NCBI RefSeq assembly: GCF_031755915.1
Contig: NC_083389.1
Coordinates: 13,385,001 to 13,449,000 of the forward strand
Origin: Ziziphus jujuba
Lineage: Eukaryota; Streptophyta; Magnoliopsida; Rosales; Rhamnaceae
Direction: 5' to 3'
Length of the DNA: 64,000 nucleotides
The first letter of the stretch is position 1. Each line of letters opens with the position of its first letter. Positions 1 through 11,611 of this stretch are shown here, piece after piece. Made by a program: the position numbers and the translations under genes. The notes under the pieces are model-generated. The model was not told the origin of the DNA, ran no database searches, and was given only the letters and a program-made list of their open reading frames with translations.

Positions 1-596
1 GCATGCAGTTCCTGTTTATTTTATCGGAGTGCTGAAAGTTGTGGATTAAATTGTAGTAATGTGGAAGGAATAAGGGGATGTTTCTAGAAGTGTGTTTTCA
101 ATGAAGGAAAATTATAGTAAGTCCAACCCTTAGGGGAAGTTCTGTCGGATTTTCCATTGGAGGGTTCGGTAGGGTTTTCCTGGGATCAGGACTTGTCTAG
201 GATTCCGGTGAGAAATTTTGGACGGGTCTTGACACAACAAGTGTTGAAAGAATGAAAAATGCTCTGGAAATTTAAGCTCAAAATTATTTACATCTGTTTT
301 AATAATACTTAAATTGGTGCTTTTTTTTTTAAATTATTTCTTTTTCTGAAAATACAATAATCAGCTCAAAAGTCCAATCCATCCAACCGAAGCCTGTTGG
401 GTTTTGGTTGAGTTTGGATTTTATTTTATTTTAATTTATCTTTTTTTATAAGAGGTTTATATTAGATTGATGATATATCTTATCTTAATCTAATTAACTT
501 TCAAATTCTAAAACATTTTTCTTTTGTCAAAAACAGAATCAACTCGAACTTTGTACGTACACAAGTGTGGAAATATAGTTTTTAATCAATATGTAT
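1..596. other. AT-rich intergenic DNA, no gene seen
   Basis: I see no coding region, RNA gene or clear repeat here. The stretch is AT-rich with short T runs, typical of the intergenic DNA in this window. Confidence 0.6.
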
Positions 597-1022
597 CACT
601 ACAAGAAGTTTAATGTTTAGTTCCAGATTTCTTGCCTACAAAAATAAAGTTGTCATTTAAAGTGTGTCTTGTGAAAAATGTTCATGTCTGTAAGATTTGT
701 CCCTAATAACAAGATTTTGTCCTAAAATCCATATAACAATATATATATATATATATTCTCTATGGATCTATGTTAACCAACTAGCTACGAACTCAAAAAC
801 TTTTTAATGACTAAATTTTTGCTCATGAAAATATATTGGTAGCCAGTTTGTCATTATAACTTCGTCAACACAAGAGGTTAGTTACAAAGTTTTGGCAAAA
901 TATTTTTATTAGATACAAATCTTGGTGGCAAATTTTTGTGACAATAGTTATAATGACAATTTTTTATATTTGTAGCTAAGATTTTTTTTTTTTTTAAACT
1001 ATTGATTGAATTTCTTGAAGTA
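597..1022. mobile_element. Small non-autonomous CACTA-like element (candidate)
   Basis: The left end reads CACTACAAGAA, a classic plant CACTA terminal sequence. About 426 bp on, TTCTTGAAGTA at 1012-1022 matches the expected inverse end at 9 of 11 positions. The 3 bp outside are TAT and TAG, an imperfect match to a 3-bp target duplication. Inside, GTAGCCAGTTTGTCATTATAA near 839-860 has a partial inverted copy near 946-960. There is no coding capacity. The right end is degenerate, so the boundary is tentative. Confidence 0.42.
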
Positions 1023-1560
1023 TAGTCATGACATCCAAAAAGAGTTAATGTATTCATGTCAAATTTTTATTTCTAAGGTTGAAAAAAGAGAATTTTTTTT
1101 TTCTTTTTTTTGTCAAAATGAAACAGAAAAATGTGTACACACATTTTCATATGATATCTGCAAGCTGTACATTTAAGTCGTAAAGGCTCGGAGTAAATTA
1201 AAAGTTCTCTTTTTCTCTCTTGTCTTCTCCCTTAGGTTTAAGTCTCCAATCCACCATGCTTCTCAGACTTTCCTTGATCTTGTCCAAGTTTTCATTGTCT
1301 TTTATCGGTTAATCCAACATTATATTTAATTTGTTTTTATTATTGATATTGCAATATTATTGGCATTATATATACCCAAAGATATTTTGATTATATATTA
1401 TTTATACTTTAGATTAATCATCAAATTAGCCATAGTCTATCTCCGTTTCTATGATTGTCTTCAATGTTCAAATTGGCCTTGCTTTTTGATCCCATGATGC
1501 CAGCACCTAATGGCCTATGCCCTCCAACATATGTGTTATATATATATATATATATACAGT
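1023..1560. other. AT-rich intergenic DNA with TA microsatellite
   Basis: No gene is visible. A (TA)n run at about 1537-1556 borders the inverted-repeat element that follows. Confidence 0.5.
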
Positions 1561-1564
1561 TCGT

Positions 1565-1710
1565 CTATGGTGCGGACGGTCCTCATGCGGACCACAGTAT
1601 TGATGACAATTTTTTATAGTATTGGTGACGATGTTCTAAAAACCCGTCGTTAATACTATGAAAAACCGTCACTAATACTATAGTCCTCATGCGGACCGTC
1701 CTCACCATAG
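1565..1710. mobile_element. MITE-like inverted-repeat element inserted in a TA microsatellite
   Basis: The ends are long imperfect inverted repeats. CTATGGTGCGGACGGTCC starts the left arm, and the right arm read in reverse begins CTATGGTGAGGACGGTCC. The match extends about 37 bp with few mismatches. The roughly 146-bp element has no ORF, and (TA)n tracts lie on both sides (to 1556 and from about 1719), consistent with insertion at TA. I cannot assign the superfamily because the TA-rich flank hides any target duplication. Confidence 0.6.
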
Positions 1711-1715
1711 AATTT

Positions 1716-1749
<34 letters not shown>

Positions 1750-2590
1750 GTGAGAATTAGCGGTCTATAGACTTTTTAGTCTTTTTCATGGTAGATGTGA
1801 AAAAGGCAACAATTTAATTTTGTGTCTTTCCAACTATTTTCCTTTATTTTATATTTTTGAGATTTTTTTATGATTTTTTTTTTTTAATAATATTTTGTAG
1901 TGAATGAATATGGATCTTGGTAAAAGAGAGAAATGTGAAAGGAGCCAATGCGTTTGGAAATGTAACTAAAAGATACCAACTGAAAAAAGCTTACACACAC
2001 ACACACACACAACGCCACTACTCGAGGATATCGTACCGATTCTTGATCATTCCACTAAAATGAAGGTGATGAATTGTCACAATCAATATAGATATGCCAC
2101 CTACTTTTCCTAATAATATCATGACTTATTTTACCAAAAAAAATAAAAAATCATGTTTTTTATTTTTTATTTTTTATATTTTTGGCGTAATAAAAGGCTA
2201 CATTAATCACAAAAGGAGACCCAAAAAGGGCTTACATTACGAGATCCATATTCTTGCCTCTTTATCAACATGAATAAAATTGCTTCCTCTACCACAACTT
2301 TGTGTTTCCCCTATCATGCCTCCGCTTTGCTGCAATTCGATTCAAGACTGTATTTAAAACTCCCAATTACCACTATGATCTGGACTACTAAAGATGAAGC
2401 GTTAGGCCCAAGTGTTTCTATATTTATTTTGGGCCAAAAATATAGAGATTGAGCCAAGATTATTATCTCATCTCAAGTCTCAACATGATTTTCTGGTAAA
2501 CATCTTAAAGCCCAAAGAAAAGGTTCAGTAATTTGGTTGTGGCGTGTACTTGGACTCACCTTGTTAACTATCAAGATTAGAAATCTTTAG
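1711..2590. other. AT-rich intergenic DNA
   Basis: This stretch holds a (TA)n run at about 1719-1746 and a short (CA)n run near 1992-2010. No coding region is supported; the small 60-residue frame at 2270-2452 has no recognisable domain. Confidence 0.5.
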
Positions 2591-2887
2591 GTGGATCTGA
2601 GCACTCAGGCAGTAAATTTAGGAATTCTCATTTCAACGCAGTAAAGGCCATATCAAAATGACCAAAGCTTTTGCAGCATTTATATAGGTCCTCAAATAGC
2701 TCGATATTTATTCTGTTAAGGCAGGTTGATTAATCAATCAAACTTCCATTAATTTGTTAATGGAATTACGAATGTATATCAAATTACCAATAAGTTAATT
2801 GATCTAACTTAAGTAGCTGCAGCAATAGCTTTATTATAAATTCTAATTATAGTCTAACGAAGTAGCGCGAAGACTTCTAAGACAATA
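2591..2887. other. 3' flank of protease copy A, shared with copies B and C
   Basis: Sequence such as AGGAATTCTCA at about 2620-2631 and GACCAAAGCTTTTG at about 2659-2672 recurs in the same order downstream of copies B (11.2 kb and 16.25 kb, split by the copia element) and C (57.9-58.1 kb). This marks the duplicated unit beyond the coding region. It should contain the 3' untranslated region and polyadenylation signals of copy A, but I cannot place them exactly. Confidence 0.55.
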
Positions 2888-5254
2888 TCATGCAAATATG
2901 ATAGATATTGGGCTTCTAACAGAATACTTATCCGAAACCCATCTCAGATATCCCTCAGCATATCGCTTACTGTCCTTCCCAGTGTGGCTTTGTGGGTTTA
3001 TCTCGCCAATTTGTTTGTGGCTATGTGGGATGAATTCCACTGTGTATGTTGCTTTCTGGTTAACCTCACTGAATACGATTTGCTCAGGTCTTACAATTAT
3101 GCCTATTCCTGGAGGTACAAACTTTTCCAAATTGTATGTTGATTTAGCCTCTCCAACATTTGTCACTGTCCTTGTAAAACTCAGACTCTCGGACCCCAAA
3201 ACCACTGAGAATGAAGGATAGTTCAGCTGCGTTTCTGCTATGCTTTCCACCTTTGAACACTTAATTGTGCGTTGCGTGATGATCTCTACTTGCTTGTCCG
3301 TGTAGTTCAATCCACAAAGATAAGGAATGTAATCATCCGGCTGAATATCATAAATGAGACCAGGATTATTTGCCTTGGAAGGATTCACATGGCCTGCACC
3401 AATGGCAAAGACGTCAGCAGGAGAGCGCTTTTCATCAACAATGGGCTTGCCATGATGGTTAACTACATCAGCAGTTGTCATGATGGCGGATTTAATGGCA
3501 GCTGGTGACCAGTAAGGGTGAGAGCTCTTGAGCAAAGCAGCAATGCCACTGAGATGAGGGCAAGACATTGAAGTTCCTGACAGTATGTTAAACATCGATG
3601 TTTTCTTTCTTGCAATGTTGCTGTCTGTTGGAAATGGATATGCAGCTAGGATGCTGACACCTGGACCAATGATGTCCGGTTTCAAAATTCCAGGGCTAGC
3701 TTTGCTTGGGCCTCTTGATGAGAAGAATGGTACTGCTGGAGCAACAGATGATGATTCTCCTATCACAGTTCCTCTGAATAAGATTGTGGCCTTTGGATTC
3801 TGGGTTGAATTTATATAGGCTTTGATCTTCAACCCGGAAGCGTAATCCAAATGAGTTGCCGGAAGCACATGATCTTCTGCCAAAGTGGTATACCCATCTT
3901 GCTTTCTATTGATGACAATCATAGCAGAACCACCAGCACTTCTCACTTCGTAGCCTTGTGCAATTATTGAAACCGGTCCACCAGTTTCACACAAAACTAT
4001 TTTTCCCTTTACATCCATGTTCCTCAACGAGCCATCTTTGCAAAAAGCTGAAGATCGGTTCCCATTTGAACCTGCATAGATTAGAGGTAGCAATACAGGA
4101 AGAAAATCTTTAGGTTGGTAAACGGATTCACCACCAAATTCGGCTCCATTCCGTAGCCGTGCGGTAGCTTTTATGGTTCTATCAATTGTGCTTGCTCCGA
4201 CAGTGAGAATCCAAGGAGCTTCATTTGATAAAGTTTTATGTTCAGGTCCGATATTCCCAGCCGAACAGCTGACCAAAATCCCCTTCTGGGTTGCGCCAAA
4301 TGCACCCAATGCAATTGCATCTTCATGAAAAGGAATGTAGTCATTATGGTAATAGACTATGGACATGGAGATAACATCCACACCATCTTCAACCGCGGCA
4401 TCAAGTCCAGCTAACATGTCACTGGAATTGCAACCTTCGATGGAGCAAACTTTGTAAATGGCCAAGTGGGCATGAGGGGCCATGCCAACGGCCGTGCCAT
4501 TGGCATTTCCATACGCATTGGCATCTTTCACAAAATTTCCAGCTGCTGTGCTTGATGTGTGGGTGCCATGGCCGACCTCATAGGGTGACAAAGTATTAGC
4601 ATCACCATGTATGCAATTTCTTGCCCCAATTAGCTTGTTATTGCACACAGTCCCATTGAGCTCGCACTTCCCTTTCCATTTATCAGGCGCAGGAGGAACA
4701 CCTTCATCTCCAAATGAAGGATGATCAGGCCAAATCCCTGTGTCCACAACACCAATTATCACCCCCTTGCCGTAATTTGATTCATTCTTCCATAATTCCC
4801 ATCCTCGGTTTTTCGTTAACCCCAAGAAGTAAGGAGTGTGAGTAGTTTGTAAAGCCAACATCCTTTCGGCTTGAGCAGATAAAAATCCTTCTTTGCCTTC
4901 CATGGCTTTCACTTGTTCAGGTGTCAATCTTGCTGCAAAACCCGTGACCACGTTTCGATATGTATGGACAATTTGAGGCTGGTGGTTTGAGCTTGTGGCG
5001 GTTGGTAAAAATGATTGATACCAAGCGTTTAAATCTTCATGCTGTAGAGAATTAGCCCCGGCAGCTTCCGGTTTCTTGGTGAAGACGATGTAAGTCTGTA
5101 AGCTGCTTTGCTCGTCATCCATATTCCTCAGACCAACTGCAGCTGGTTCTTGTTCATTTGCTATTGCTGGTGAGAACTTAAGAAGAAGAAGAAGAAGAAG
5201 AAGTAATCCTAGAGGAAACATAATCTCCAAAACTTTGTGCTGTGTATTCTCCAT
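2888..5254 (-). CDS. Subtilisin-like serine protease, SBT1.2/P69 type (copy A)
   Basis: A single-exon gene of 788 residues, the usual length for plant subtilases. Residues 12-32 form a signal peptide with a run of leucines. An I9 propeptide ([11 protein letters not shown], about 53-138) is followed by the S8 catalytic domain. The triad is visible as D171 ([13 protein letters not shown]), H229 ([14 protein letters not shown]) and S562 ([12 protein letters not shown]), with oxyanion Asn N334 (SCSAGN). A PA-like insert lies around 385-490 and a C-terminal fibronectin-III-like domain covers about 680-788. Members of this family are secreted and processed in the cell wall; the P69 branch is linked to defence and SBT1.2 to stomatal patterning. 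The substrate cannot be read from sequence. The start is the ATG just before the signal peptide. I see no defect. Confidence 0.93.
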   Translation of the reverse strand: MENTQHKVLEIMFPLGLLLLLLLLLKFSPAIANEQEPAAVGLRNMDDEQSSLQTYIVFTKKPEAAGANSLQHEDLNAWYQSFLPTATSSNHQPQIVHTYRNVVTGFAARLTPEQVKAMEGKEGFLSAQAERMLALQTTHTPYFLGLTKNRGWELWKNESNYGKGVIIGVVDTGIWPDHPSFGDEGVPPAPDKWKGKCELNGTVCNNKLIGARNCIHGDANTLSPYEVGHGTHTSSTAAGNFVKDANAYGNANGTAVGMAPHAHLAIYKVCSIEGCNSSDMLAGLDAAVEDGVDVISMSIVYYHNDYIPFHEDAIALGAFGATQKGILVSCSAGNIGPEHKTLSNEAPWILTVGASTIDRTIKATARLRNGAEFGGESVYQPKDFLPVLLPLIYAGSNGNRSSAFCKDGSLRNMDVKGKIVLCETGGPVSIIAQGYEVRSAGGSAMIVINRKQDGYTTLAEDHVLPATHLDYASGLKIKAYINSTQNPKATILFRGTVIGESSSVAPAVPFFSSRGPSKASPGILKPDIIGPGVSILAAYPFPTDSNIARKKTSMFNILSGTSMSCPHLSGIAALLKSSHPYWSPAAIKSAIMTTADVVNHHGKPIVDEKRSPADVFAIGAGHVNPSKANNPGLIYDIQPDDYIPYLCGLNYTDKQVEIITQRTIKCSKVESIAETQLNYPSFSVVLGSESLSFTRTVTNVGEAKSTYNLEKFVPPGIGIIVRPEQIVFSEVNQKATYTVEFIPHSHKQIGEINPQSHTGKDSKRYAEGYLRWVSDKYSVRSPISIIFA
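5180..5203 (-). repeat. (CTT)8 trinucleotide microsatellite coding for leucines in the signal peptide
   Basis: Eight AAG triplets on the plus strand read as consecutive Leu codons in the hydrophobic core of the copy A signal peptide. Copies B and C have GLVLVLTF at this place with no such run. The tract is therefore a recent expansion, likely length-polymorphic, in a position that tolerates change. Confidence 0.8.
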
Positions 5255-5350
5255 CTACAGGTGATTTACTTCGATTCACCATGCATTTCTTGCACAGACA
5301 TGTATAGAATGGATGTGTGCCGGGTTGGACAATATTTGTCCTATTGCAAG

Positions 5351-5367
5351 TGGCGCACTATTAAAAG
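5351..5367 (-). promoter_or_regulatory. Conserved upstream block of protease copy A
   Basis: The block GCGCACTATTAAAAG, about 100 bp upstream of the ATG, recurs upstream of copy B (18937-18951) and copy C (60624-60638), where the flanking sequence has diverged much more. Read in the gene direction it is CTTTTAATAGTGCG. It could hold the TATA-like element or a shared regulatory site; which one is inference. Confidence 0.4.
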
Positions 5368-5539
5368 TAAAATTATTTAGCCTTAAAGCAAAATAAAGAA
5401 AGAAAAAAAGAATAATAACAATAAAGGTTGACGGTCATAAATGCAACATAAAAATTATAGCCCAACATAAAGTATGGATGGGGGGATCGAATTCTGTTTA
5501 TTTATAACAATATTTTATTTTTTATTATAATTTATCTTT

Positions 5540-7800
5540 TACGGATAGAGAATAGAAGATAATTTTAAAGTGCGAATCTCTTTTGAGCCTAAAGAGGTCC
5601 TTAAATTTATTAGATGCTGGCTTCTCAAATGACGAGGCCGCGCAATTAAAATAAATAAATAAATAAAATGAAGTGGCCGCCCACTCAGGTTTGAAAGGAT
5701 GAGTTTTATTGCAAAAGCACGACTTAAAGATGATGAAAATTGGTAGCTAACATACACATATAAATATATATATATATATCTATATATTATAGATTTTTTC
5801 AAATAAGATAATCCTTGATTTTGTTAAATCTTTTGTCACATAATTATATCCCAGTAGTTAAGGGTTTATGTTTTCAGGAGCTAAAATTTTGATTATATTG
5901 AAGGTTTAGTCTTGCTTAAATCTACTTCCAATTCAGTTGTGTTTGCCGGCATTTTTTGGGTATTTTTCTGTGGATTAAAATAGAGGCATGGAGGCACTAC
6001 TTTCAAGAGTATGGAGATTTTACATTGCTATGTTATTATTTTTATCTATGTTTGATCAATGATAATTTTTTTTTTTTTTGTCTATTAATTTATATTATCA
6101 GTTTAATAATATTTTTATATGATGTGGCATTTTATCAATGGTAAACAAAGGTAGAGATAAAAAATAAATAAAAGGAAAATAAATAGAAGATTTTATCCTT
6201 CAATATGAAGTTTTGGTAAGTATCTTTTTTTCAATACTACAATTTTATTATAAACAATATAGGTATAATCCTTTTACGTTTCACATTTATCTCAATATGC
6301 TGTCATTTTTATAACTCTTTTTTTTTGGTAAATGTCATTTTTATAACTCTTAATAAGAGAGTTGGAATGACTTATTTATCCTTCATTTAATAAAATTCTT
6401 TTAATCATTTTTAAAAATAAAAATTAATGAAATTTAATAAATAAAAATAGTGTAACCAAATTAGTAAGAGTACTAAAAAATGATACTATATATTGACACA
6501 AAAAAAATGTGAAAAGATTGTATTGATATTTTTCGTAGTAGGAATACAATATTGAAAAATAGCAAATTATGAGTATTATAATGATACTTACCTTTATATT
6601 TATTTATTATTTATAATAGTTTTTTCTCTCCACTTTTGACGCACAACTTTTTACATGTTATCAATTAAATCAATTTTATTTATCTTTTTCATTAAAATAT
6701 TAAACGAAAAAAAAAAGTCAAAATACTTTAAATTACTTATCTTGATTCTTAATAATAATTTTTTGATAATAAATTTCTTAATGTATTTTCGTATATAATC
6801 GTAGATTTCCAAGAGAAATCAACGCGCTACGTCTTCTTGAAAAAGTATCAAAAAGATTGTTAGGCGAATAAAATAGTAAAGTGAAGCATGAAAAGATAAA
6901 AAAGGAAAAAAGAAAAAAAAGAAAAAGACAACAACGTGAAACGTGATGTCAAACGGACATTAAAACCCCAAAATTAAATTTGATTAAAAGATTGTCAAAG
7001 CTGTTTTACCAAACCACAATTAAAAGGGGGGAATTTTATTTAGGCTCTTTAATTTTATTATAAGTTATTTTTATATTGCATATTTTTAACAAATTATTAT
7101 TAACTTTTTTTAATTTTATATATTTATCAAAGTAGATCTTCTCTTAGTTTTTTTAATTAATTTTTACGGTTAAAAAAAAAAGTTAGAAACTGGTATTTAA
7201 TAATTGACTAATACTTTAAAAATACAAGCATAGTTTTTAATTGTTAAAATTAATTAACATAAACCGACAAAAGGGCATAAGTAATGATTTTTCAAACATA
7301 TAAAATCTAATTATGATTAAAAAATAAAAAATTCTAAATAAAAAATTCCTAAAAAACTGGTATTATTACAGCATATTAGTTATAAAAAATTTATAAAAGC
7401 ATATTATTCTTATTATTAGAGGAGTAATGTTAGCTAGTGACATGCCTTACATCCACACTTTATCATGGATTGAGTTATTCCCTTTTCCCTCTAATTTAGT
7501 TTTAAGAATACATCAAATATGACGAAAATTTTCTTTGAATGATCAAGCTAATATATGATACTAAAAAATATTTGGGGAATTATTTTTTCCTATATACATA
7601 TATAGATGTGTAATTTTGTCAAAGATTTATTAGACTGGATTTCAATATGCAGTATCGAAAACGTCATAAACACTGAAAAAAGATCCTACTCTCTCCTCTC
7701 ACAAGGGATGAGATTTACCCTTTGTAAAAGGAGGAAATTATACTTCCCAAGTACTAGTAATTTGCTCTGGGAACACACAGGGATCGGGTGGGAATGATCA
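5540..7800. repeat. Duplicated AT-rich flank, copy a
   Basis: About 2.2 kb without a gene. From about 5610 it is alignable by eye, in the same order, with 8068-11040 (copy b) and from about 5797 with 54836-57760 (copy c). Shared landmarks are GCGCAATTAAAA, GTGAAGCATGAAAA and CATGCCTTACATCCACAC. Copy a carries only one instance of the sub-block around GAAGCATGAAAA (about 6740-7000), whereas b and c carry two. Small frames here are not supported as genes. Confidence 0.6.
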
Positions 7801-7934
7801 TCATATACCAATAAATAATCATTCTTGTTTGAGTTAAAATAATAATAATAATAATTTTTATTTTATTTTATTTTTTTCAAAACAAGTTAAAATTGTTTTG
7901 TTGTTTTTGACTTACAAAACTACTTGTTTTTCAA

Positions 7935-7968
7935 TTTTTTTTTTTTTTTTTTGGGGGGGGGGGGGGGG
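7935..7968. repeat. Homopolymer tract T18-G16
   Basis: Eighteen T residues run directly into sixteen G residues, followed by a long A run at about 8011-8029. The G16 tract can form G-quadruplex structures and is prone to slippage. It lies at the junction between flank copies a and b, so the exact length should not be trusted in an assembly. Confidence 0.85.
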
Positions 7969-8059
7969 CAAGGCGATGACCAAAAACACCTACCCTTATT
8001 TTTCATCTTTAAAAAAAAAAAAAAAAAAATAGTTTTCTTGTGTCCCCGCCAAACATGCC

Positions 8060-8915
8060 TGTAGTCGATGCCGGGCTTCTCAAACGAAAATGCCGCGCAA
8101 TTAAAACAAATAAATAAATAAAATCTTTGAAATGATGAGCTTTTATTGTGGAAGTTCGCATTAAAGAAGATGAAAATTGATGGCTATTTTATATAGATTT
8201 TTATTTTTTTTCTAAATAAGATAATTCTTGATTTTTTGGGTATTTTTTTTATGGATTAAAATATAGGCACGGGGGCGCTATTTTCAATAGAATGGGTATT
8301 GTCTGTTGCTATTTTCTTTATTACTTTATAATATTTTTTTTATCATTTAATTTATATTATTAGATTGGTCATATTTTTAAATGATGTGACATTATACAAT
8401 GATGAAAAATGAAGATAAAAAATAAATTAAAACATAATTAGAAGATTTTATCCCCTCGATATAATGTTTTGGACAAATATCATTATAATCCTTTTTATTT
8501 TGTTATTTTTCAATATTATATTTTAATGAAAAATGTCAGTAGAGTTTTATTATATTTTACTTTTGTTTTAATATAACATCATTTAAAAAAAAATTATAAT
8601 AAAGTTAGAATTTAACTTATTTATCCTTCATCCAATAAAATTCTTTTAGTCATTCTAAAAAATAAAAAATAATGAAAATTAATAAATGAAAATAATGTGA
8701 TCAAATTCAACAATTAATTTTTTTTTTCCTTTGAAAAAAAAAAAAAAAGCATTTGCAAGTGTATTCAATGTGGATAAGCTTAACTCTTAAAGTTGTGGTA
8801 AAGACAATCATGATTATTATATATGACTTACTACTTTTTTTTTTCTTTTTTTGGGGATAAATTGGGGAGAAGGATTTTAGCATGGTATTTAGAAGATTTA
8901 GTAATTTAATAACAA

Positions 8916-8955
<40 letters not shown>

Positions 8956-9727
8956 TTTATTAAAAAAATTCTTAGAAATTAGAGAAAAAATATATATAAG
9001 TGAAAAAATAAAAAAAAAAGGTCAAAGAAATGGTAAATTGGTTAAGTTCTAACCTTATTAGCAAAAATTTTGAAAAATAATGTTATATTGAAACAAATAT
9101 AAAATGTGAGGAGATTATATTGATATTGCAGTATTGAAAAAAAAGCAAATCAGAATGCCAAAATGATACTTATCCAAATATTTTTAATTATTTACAATAA
9201 TTTTTCCTTTCACTTCCTACTTAAAACTTTCTAAATATAAATTTGAATAATTTATCAACGGAACCTATTAATACAATATTGGATGAGGCAAAACAAAAAA
9301 ACAAAACAAAAACAAAAAAAAAAAAATTAAAAATGCTCCAAATTACTTATTTTAATAATAGTCTTTTGATAATAAATTTCTTAATGCGTTTTGGTATATT
9401 ATAATCGGAGATCTCCAAAAGATGCTAAATGTTCTTGAAAAAGTATTAAAAATTCTTTTACGAGAATAAAGTACTAAAGCGAAGCATGAAAAAAGAAAAA
9501 AGAAAAGGGAAAAAAAAAAAAAGAGAGAAAAAGAAAAAAGATACTACGTAAAACATGATGTCAAACATACATTCAATTTCAAAACTTAAGTTCGATTAAA
9601 AGATTCTCAAAGCAGTATTACCAAGCTATAATTAAAAAGGAATAAAATTCATCTAGACCTTTTTGGTTATATTATAATTTATATTTAGAAAAAAAAAGCA
9701 TCGTTAATATATTTTCAATTTTATACA

Positions 9728-9762
<35 letters not shown>

Positions 9763-11227
9763 AAATAAATCCATTTGTTAATATTTTAATTAATTTAAAA
9801 AATAAAAATAAAGAGTCAGAAATTGTATGAAATAAAGTTTAAATGATGATTTTTGAAGAGCATGAAATCTAATTATAATTAGAAAAAAATTAGAAAGTTT
9901 AAAAGAAGCTTTTCTAAAAAATTGACCATTTACAGCAGATTAGTTTAACTCCTTCAATAGAATGTTGGACGAGGGAAAAAAATGTCAAAATGCTCCAAAT
10001 TACTTATCTCAATAATAATCTTTTAAAAATAAATTTCTTAATGCATTTTCCTATATTGTAATCCGAGATCTCCAAAAGAAAGCCACGCGCTAAATGTTCT
10101 TGAAATAGTATTAAAAAGAATTCTAGAGAATAAAGTACTAAAGCGAAGCATGAAAAAAGAAAATAAAGGGAAAAAGAAAAAAAGAGAAAAGAAAAAAACA
10201 ACAACGTAAAACATGATGTCAAACATACATCTAAACCTATAAGTTAAGTAACAACTAGAAAAGAGGTAAATTTTATTAAGACCATTTGATTTGATTTTAA
10301 TTTATATTTATATTCTATGTTTTCAAAAAACTATCATTAATTTTTCTAATTTATATATTTATTAAAATAGATTCATTTATTAATTTTTTTAATTAATTTG
10401 TACAGTTAAAAATATAAAAAGAAGAGTTACAAACTAGTATTTAATAATGGATAAATACTTCAAAAATACAATTATAGTTTTTAATTGTTAAAGTTAACTG
10501 ACATAGACTAACAACTAAAATTTAAATAATAATTTTAAAAAATATATGGAATTCAATTATATTTAGAAAAAAATAAGGAAGTCTAAATGAAAATTTTCCA
10601 AAAAATTGGTACTATTTACAGCAGATTAGGTATACGAAACCTATAAAAGCAGATTATTTTTATTATTAGAGTAGTGTGCTTTGCCAGTAATATGCCTTAC
10701 ATCCACACTAAATAGTAGATTTGAGTTATTTTCCTTTTTCCTCTAATTGTGAATGGTATTATAATCCTAATTAAAAAAATATTATTTTTGTTATCAATTA
10801 ATCTACAAAAATCCTTTTCTTTTTTTTTTTATTGAATTTAGTTTTAAAATATATCAAATAATATGAAAATTATCTTCGGATGATCAAACTAATAAATGAT
10901 ACTATAAAGTATTTGGCAAATTATTTTTTTCTAAATATTTATATAATTTTGTCAGAGATTTATCAGAATGGATATCTGTATCCAGTATCGAAAAGGTAGG
11001 GAACACAGCGATGGGGTGGGATCAGTGATATACTAATAAATAGTAATAATTTCCTTAGCTTTGTGACATTGAGTAGAATGATATTGTCCGAAGAATTTTA
11101 TAAATCAGAGGAGAACAATATATTATCAGCTATTTAGGAGATGCAATTAAATAAAATGTTTTATGGTGGATCTGTTTAATCAAGAAGTAATTAGGAATTC
11201 TCAGCACAACCCAGTGAAGACCCTATG
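8060..11227. repeat. Duplicated AT-rich flank, copy b, with an internal tandem duplication
   Basis: About 3.2 kb without a gene, homologous to copy a and, more closely, to copy c (54810-57950). A sub-block of about 300 bp at 9340-9650 recurs at 9985-10270 (landmarks CTTAATGCGTTTT/CTTAATGCATTTT and AAGCGAAGCATG). Copy b lacks about 150 bp that a and c share between TTGATTTT and TTTTGGGTATTTT near 8235. A (TG)n microsatellite lies at 8923-8954. The minus-strand frames at 10004-10226 are shadows of AT-rich sequence. Confidence 0.6.
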
Positions 11228-11232
11228 AAAAT
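11228..11232. other. Left target-site duplication of the copia element (AAAAT)
   Basis: AAAAT directly precedes the 5' LTR and is repeated at 16247-16251 directly after the 3' LTR. The intact counterpart in copy c, about 57940-57953, reads GTGAAAATGACCAAAGG with no insertion, which confirms the site. Confidence 0.9.
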
Positions 11233-11517
11233 TGTTAGTGTAATGTCATTTTTGTTACTGTCATAAGTTGCTTTGTAATGATTAGTTACTGTACTTTTAG
11301 TTTTTGATAAAAACACTGCTGTATTAGGTAGCCAAAGTATAGCTTGTCTTTTGGCAATATGATTACCGCCGTATTAGGTGAAAATTATGTGGTTTACTGT
11401 TTCTGAAAACTTGTGGGTATATGTTATGTCCATAATGAACGAGGGTGGAGTAACCATACCAATTTAAGCTTCTTTCTCTTTCGTTTTTGCTGTGTTTTTT
11501 GTTCTAAAAATCCAACA
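11233..11517 (+). repeat. 5' LTR of the copia element
   Basis: 285 bp starting TGTTAGTGTAATGTCA and ending AAAAATCCAACA. It aligns along its whole length with the 3' LTR. Confidence 0.93.
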
Positions 11518-11519
11518 AA

Positions 11520-11531
11520 TGGTATCAAAGC
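11520..11531 (+). other. Primer binding site, initiator Met tRNA type
   Basis: TGGTATCAAAGC lies 2 bp after the LTR. It differs by one base from TGGTATCAGAGC, the usual copia primer site complementary to the 3' end of initiator methionine tRNA. Confidence 0.85.
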
Positions 11532-11611
11532 TCTAATGATCTTTTAGTGGGGCTGTGAATGAAATAGCAAAAAATACAGAAACCTTCCTTCTACCTTTCC
11601 TTCTTTTTTAA

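Noticed and set aside
2898..3221. Plus-strand frames of about 100 residues antisense to the protease genes, recurring at 16425-16718 and 58168-58491
   Set aside because: They recur only because the protease coding strand is conserved between copies. Their translations show no domain and they follow the codon structure of the minus-strand gene.
10004..10226. Minus-strand frames rich in Phe and Leu
   Set aside because: They come from AG-rich low-complexity sequence in the duplicated flank; the counterpart at 56705-56929 differs in frame and length.
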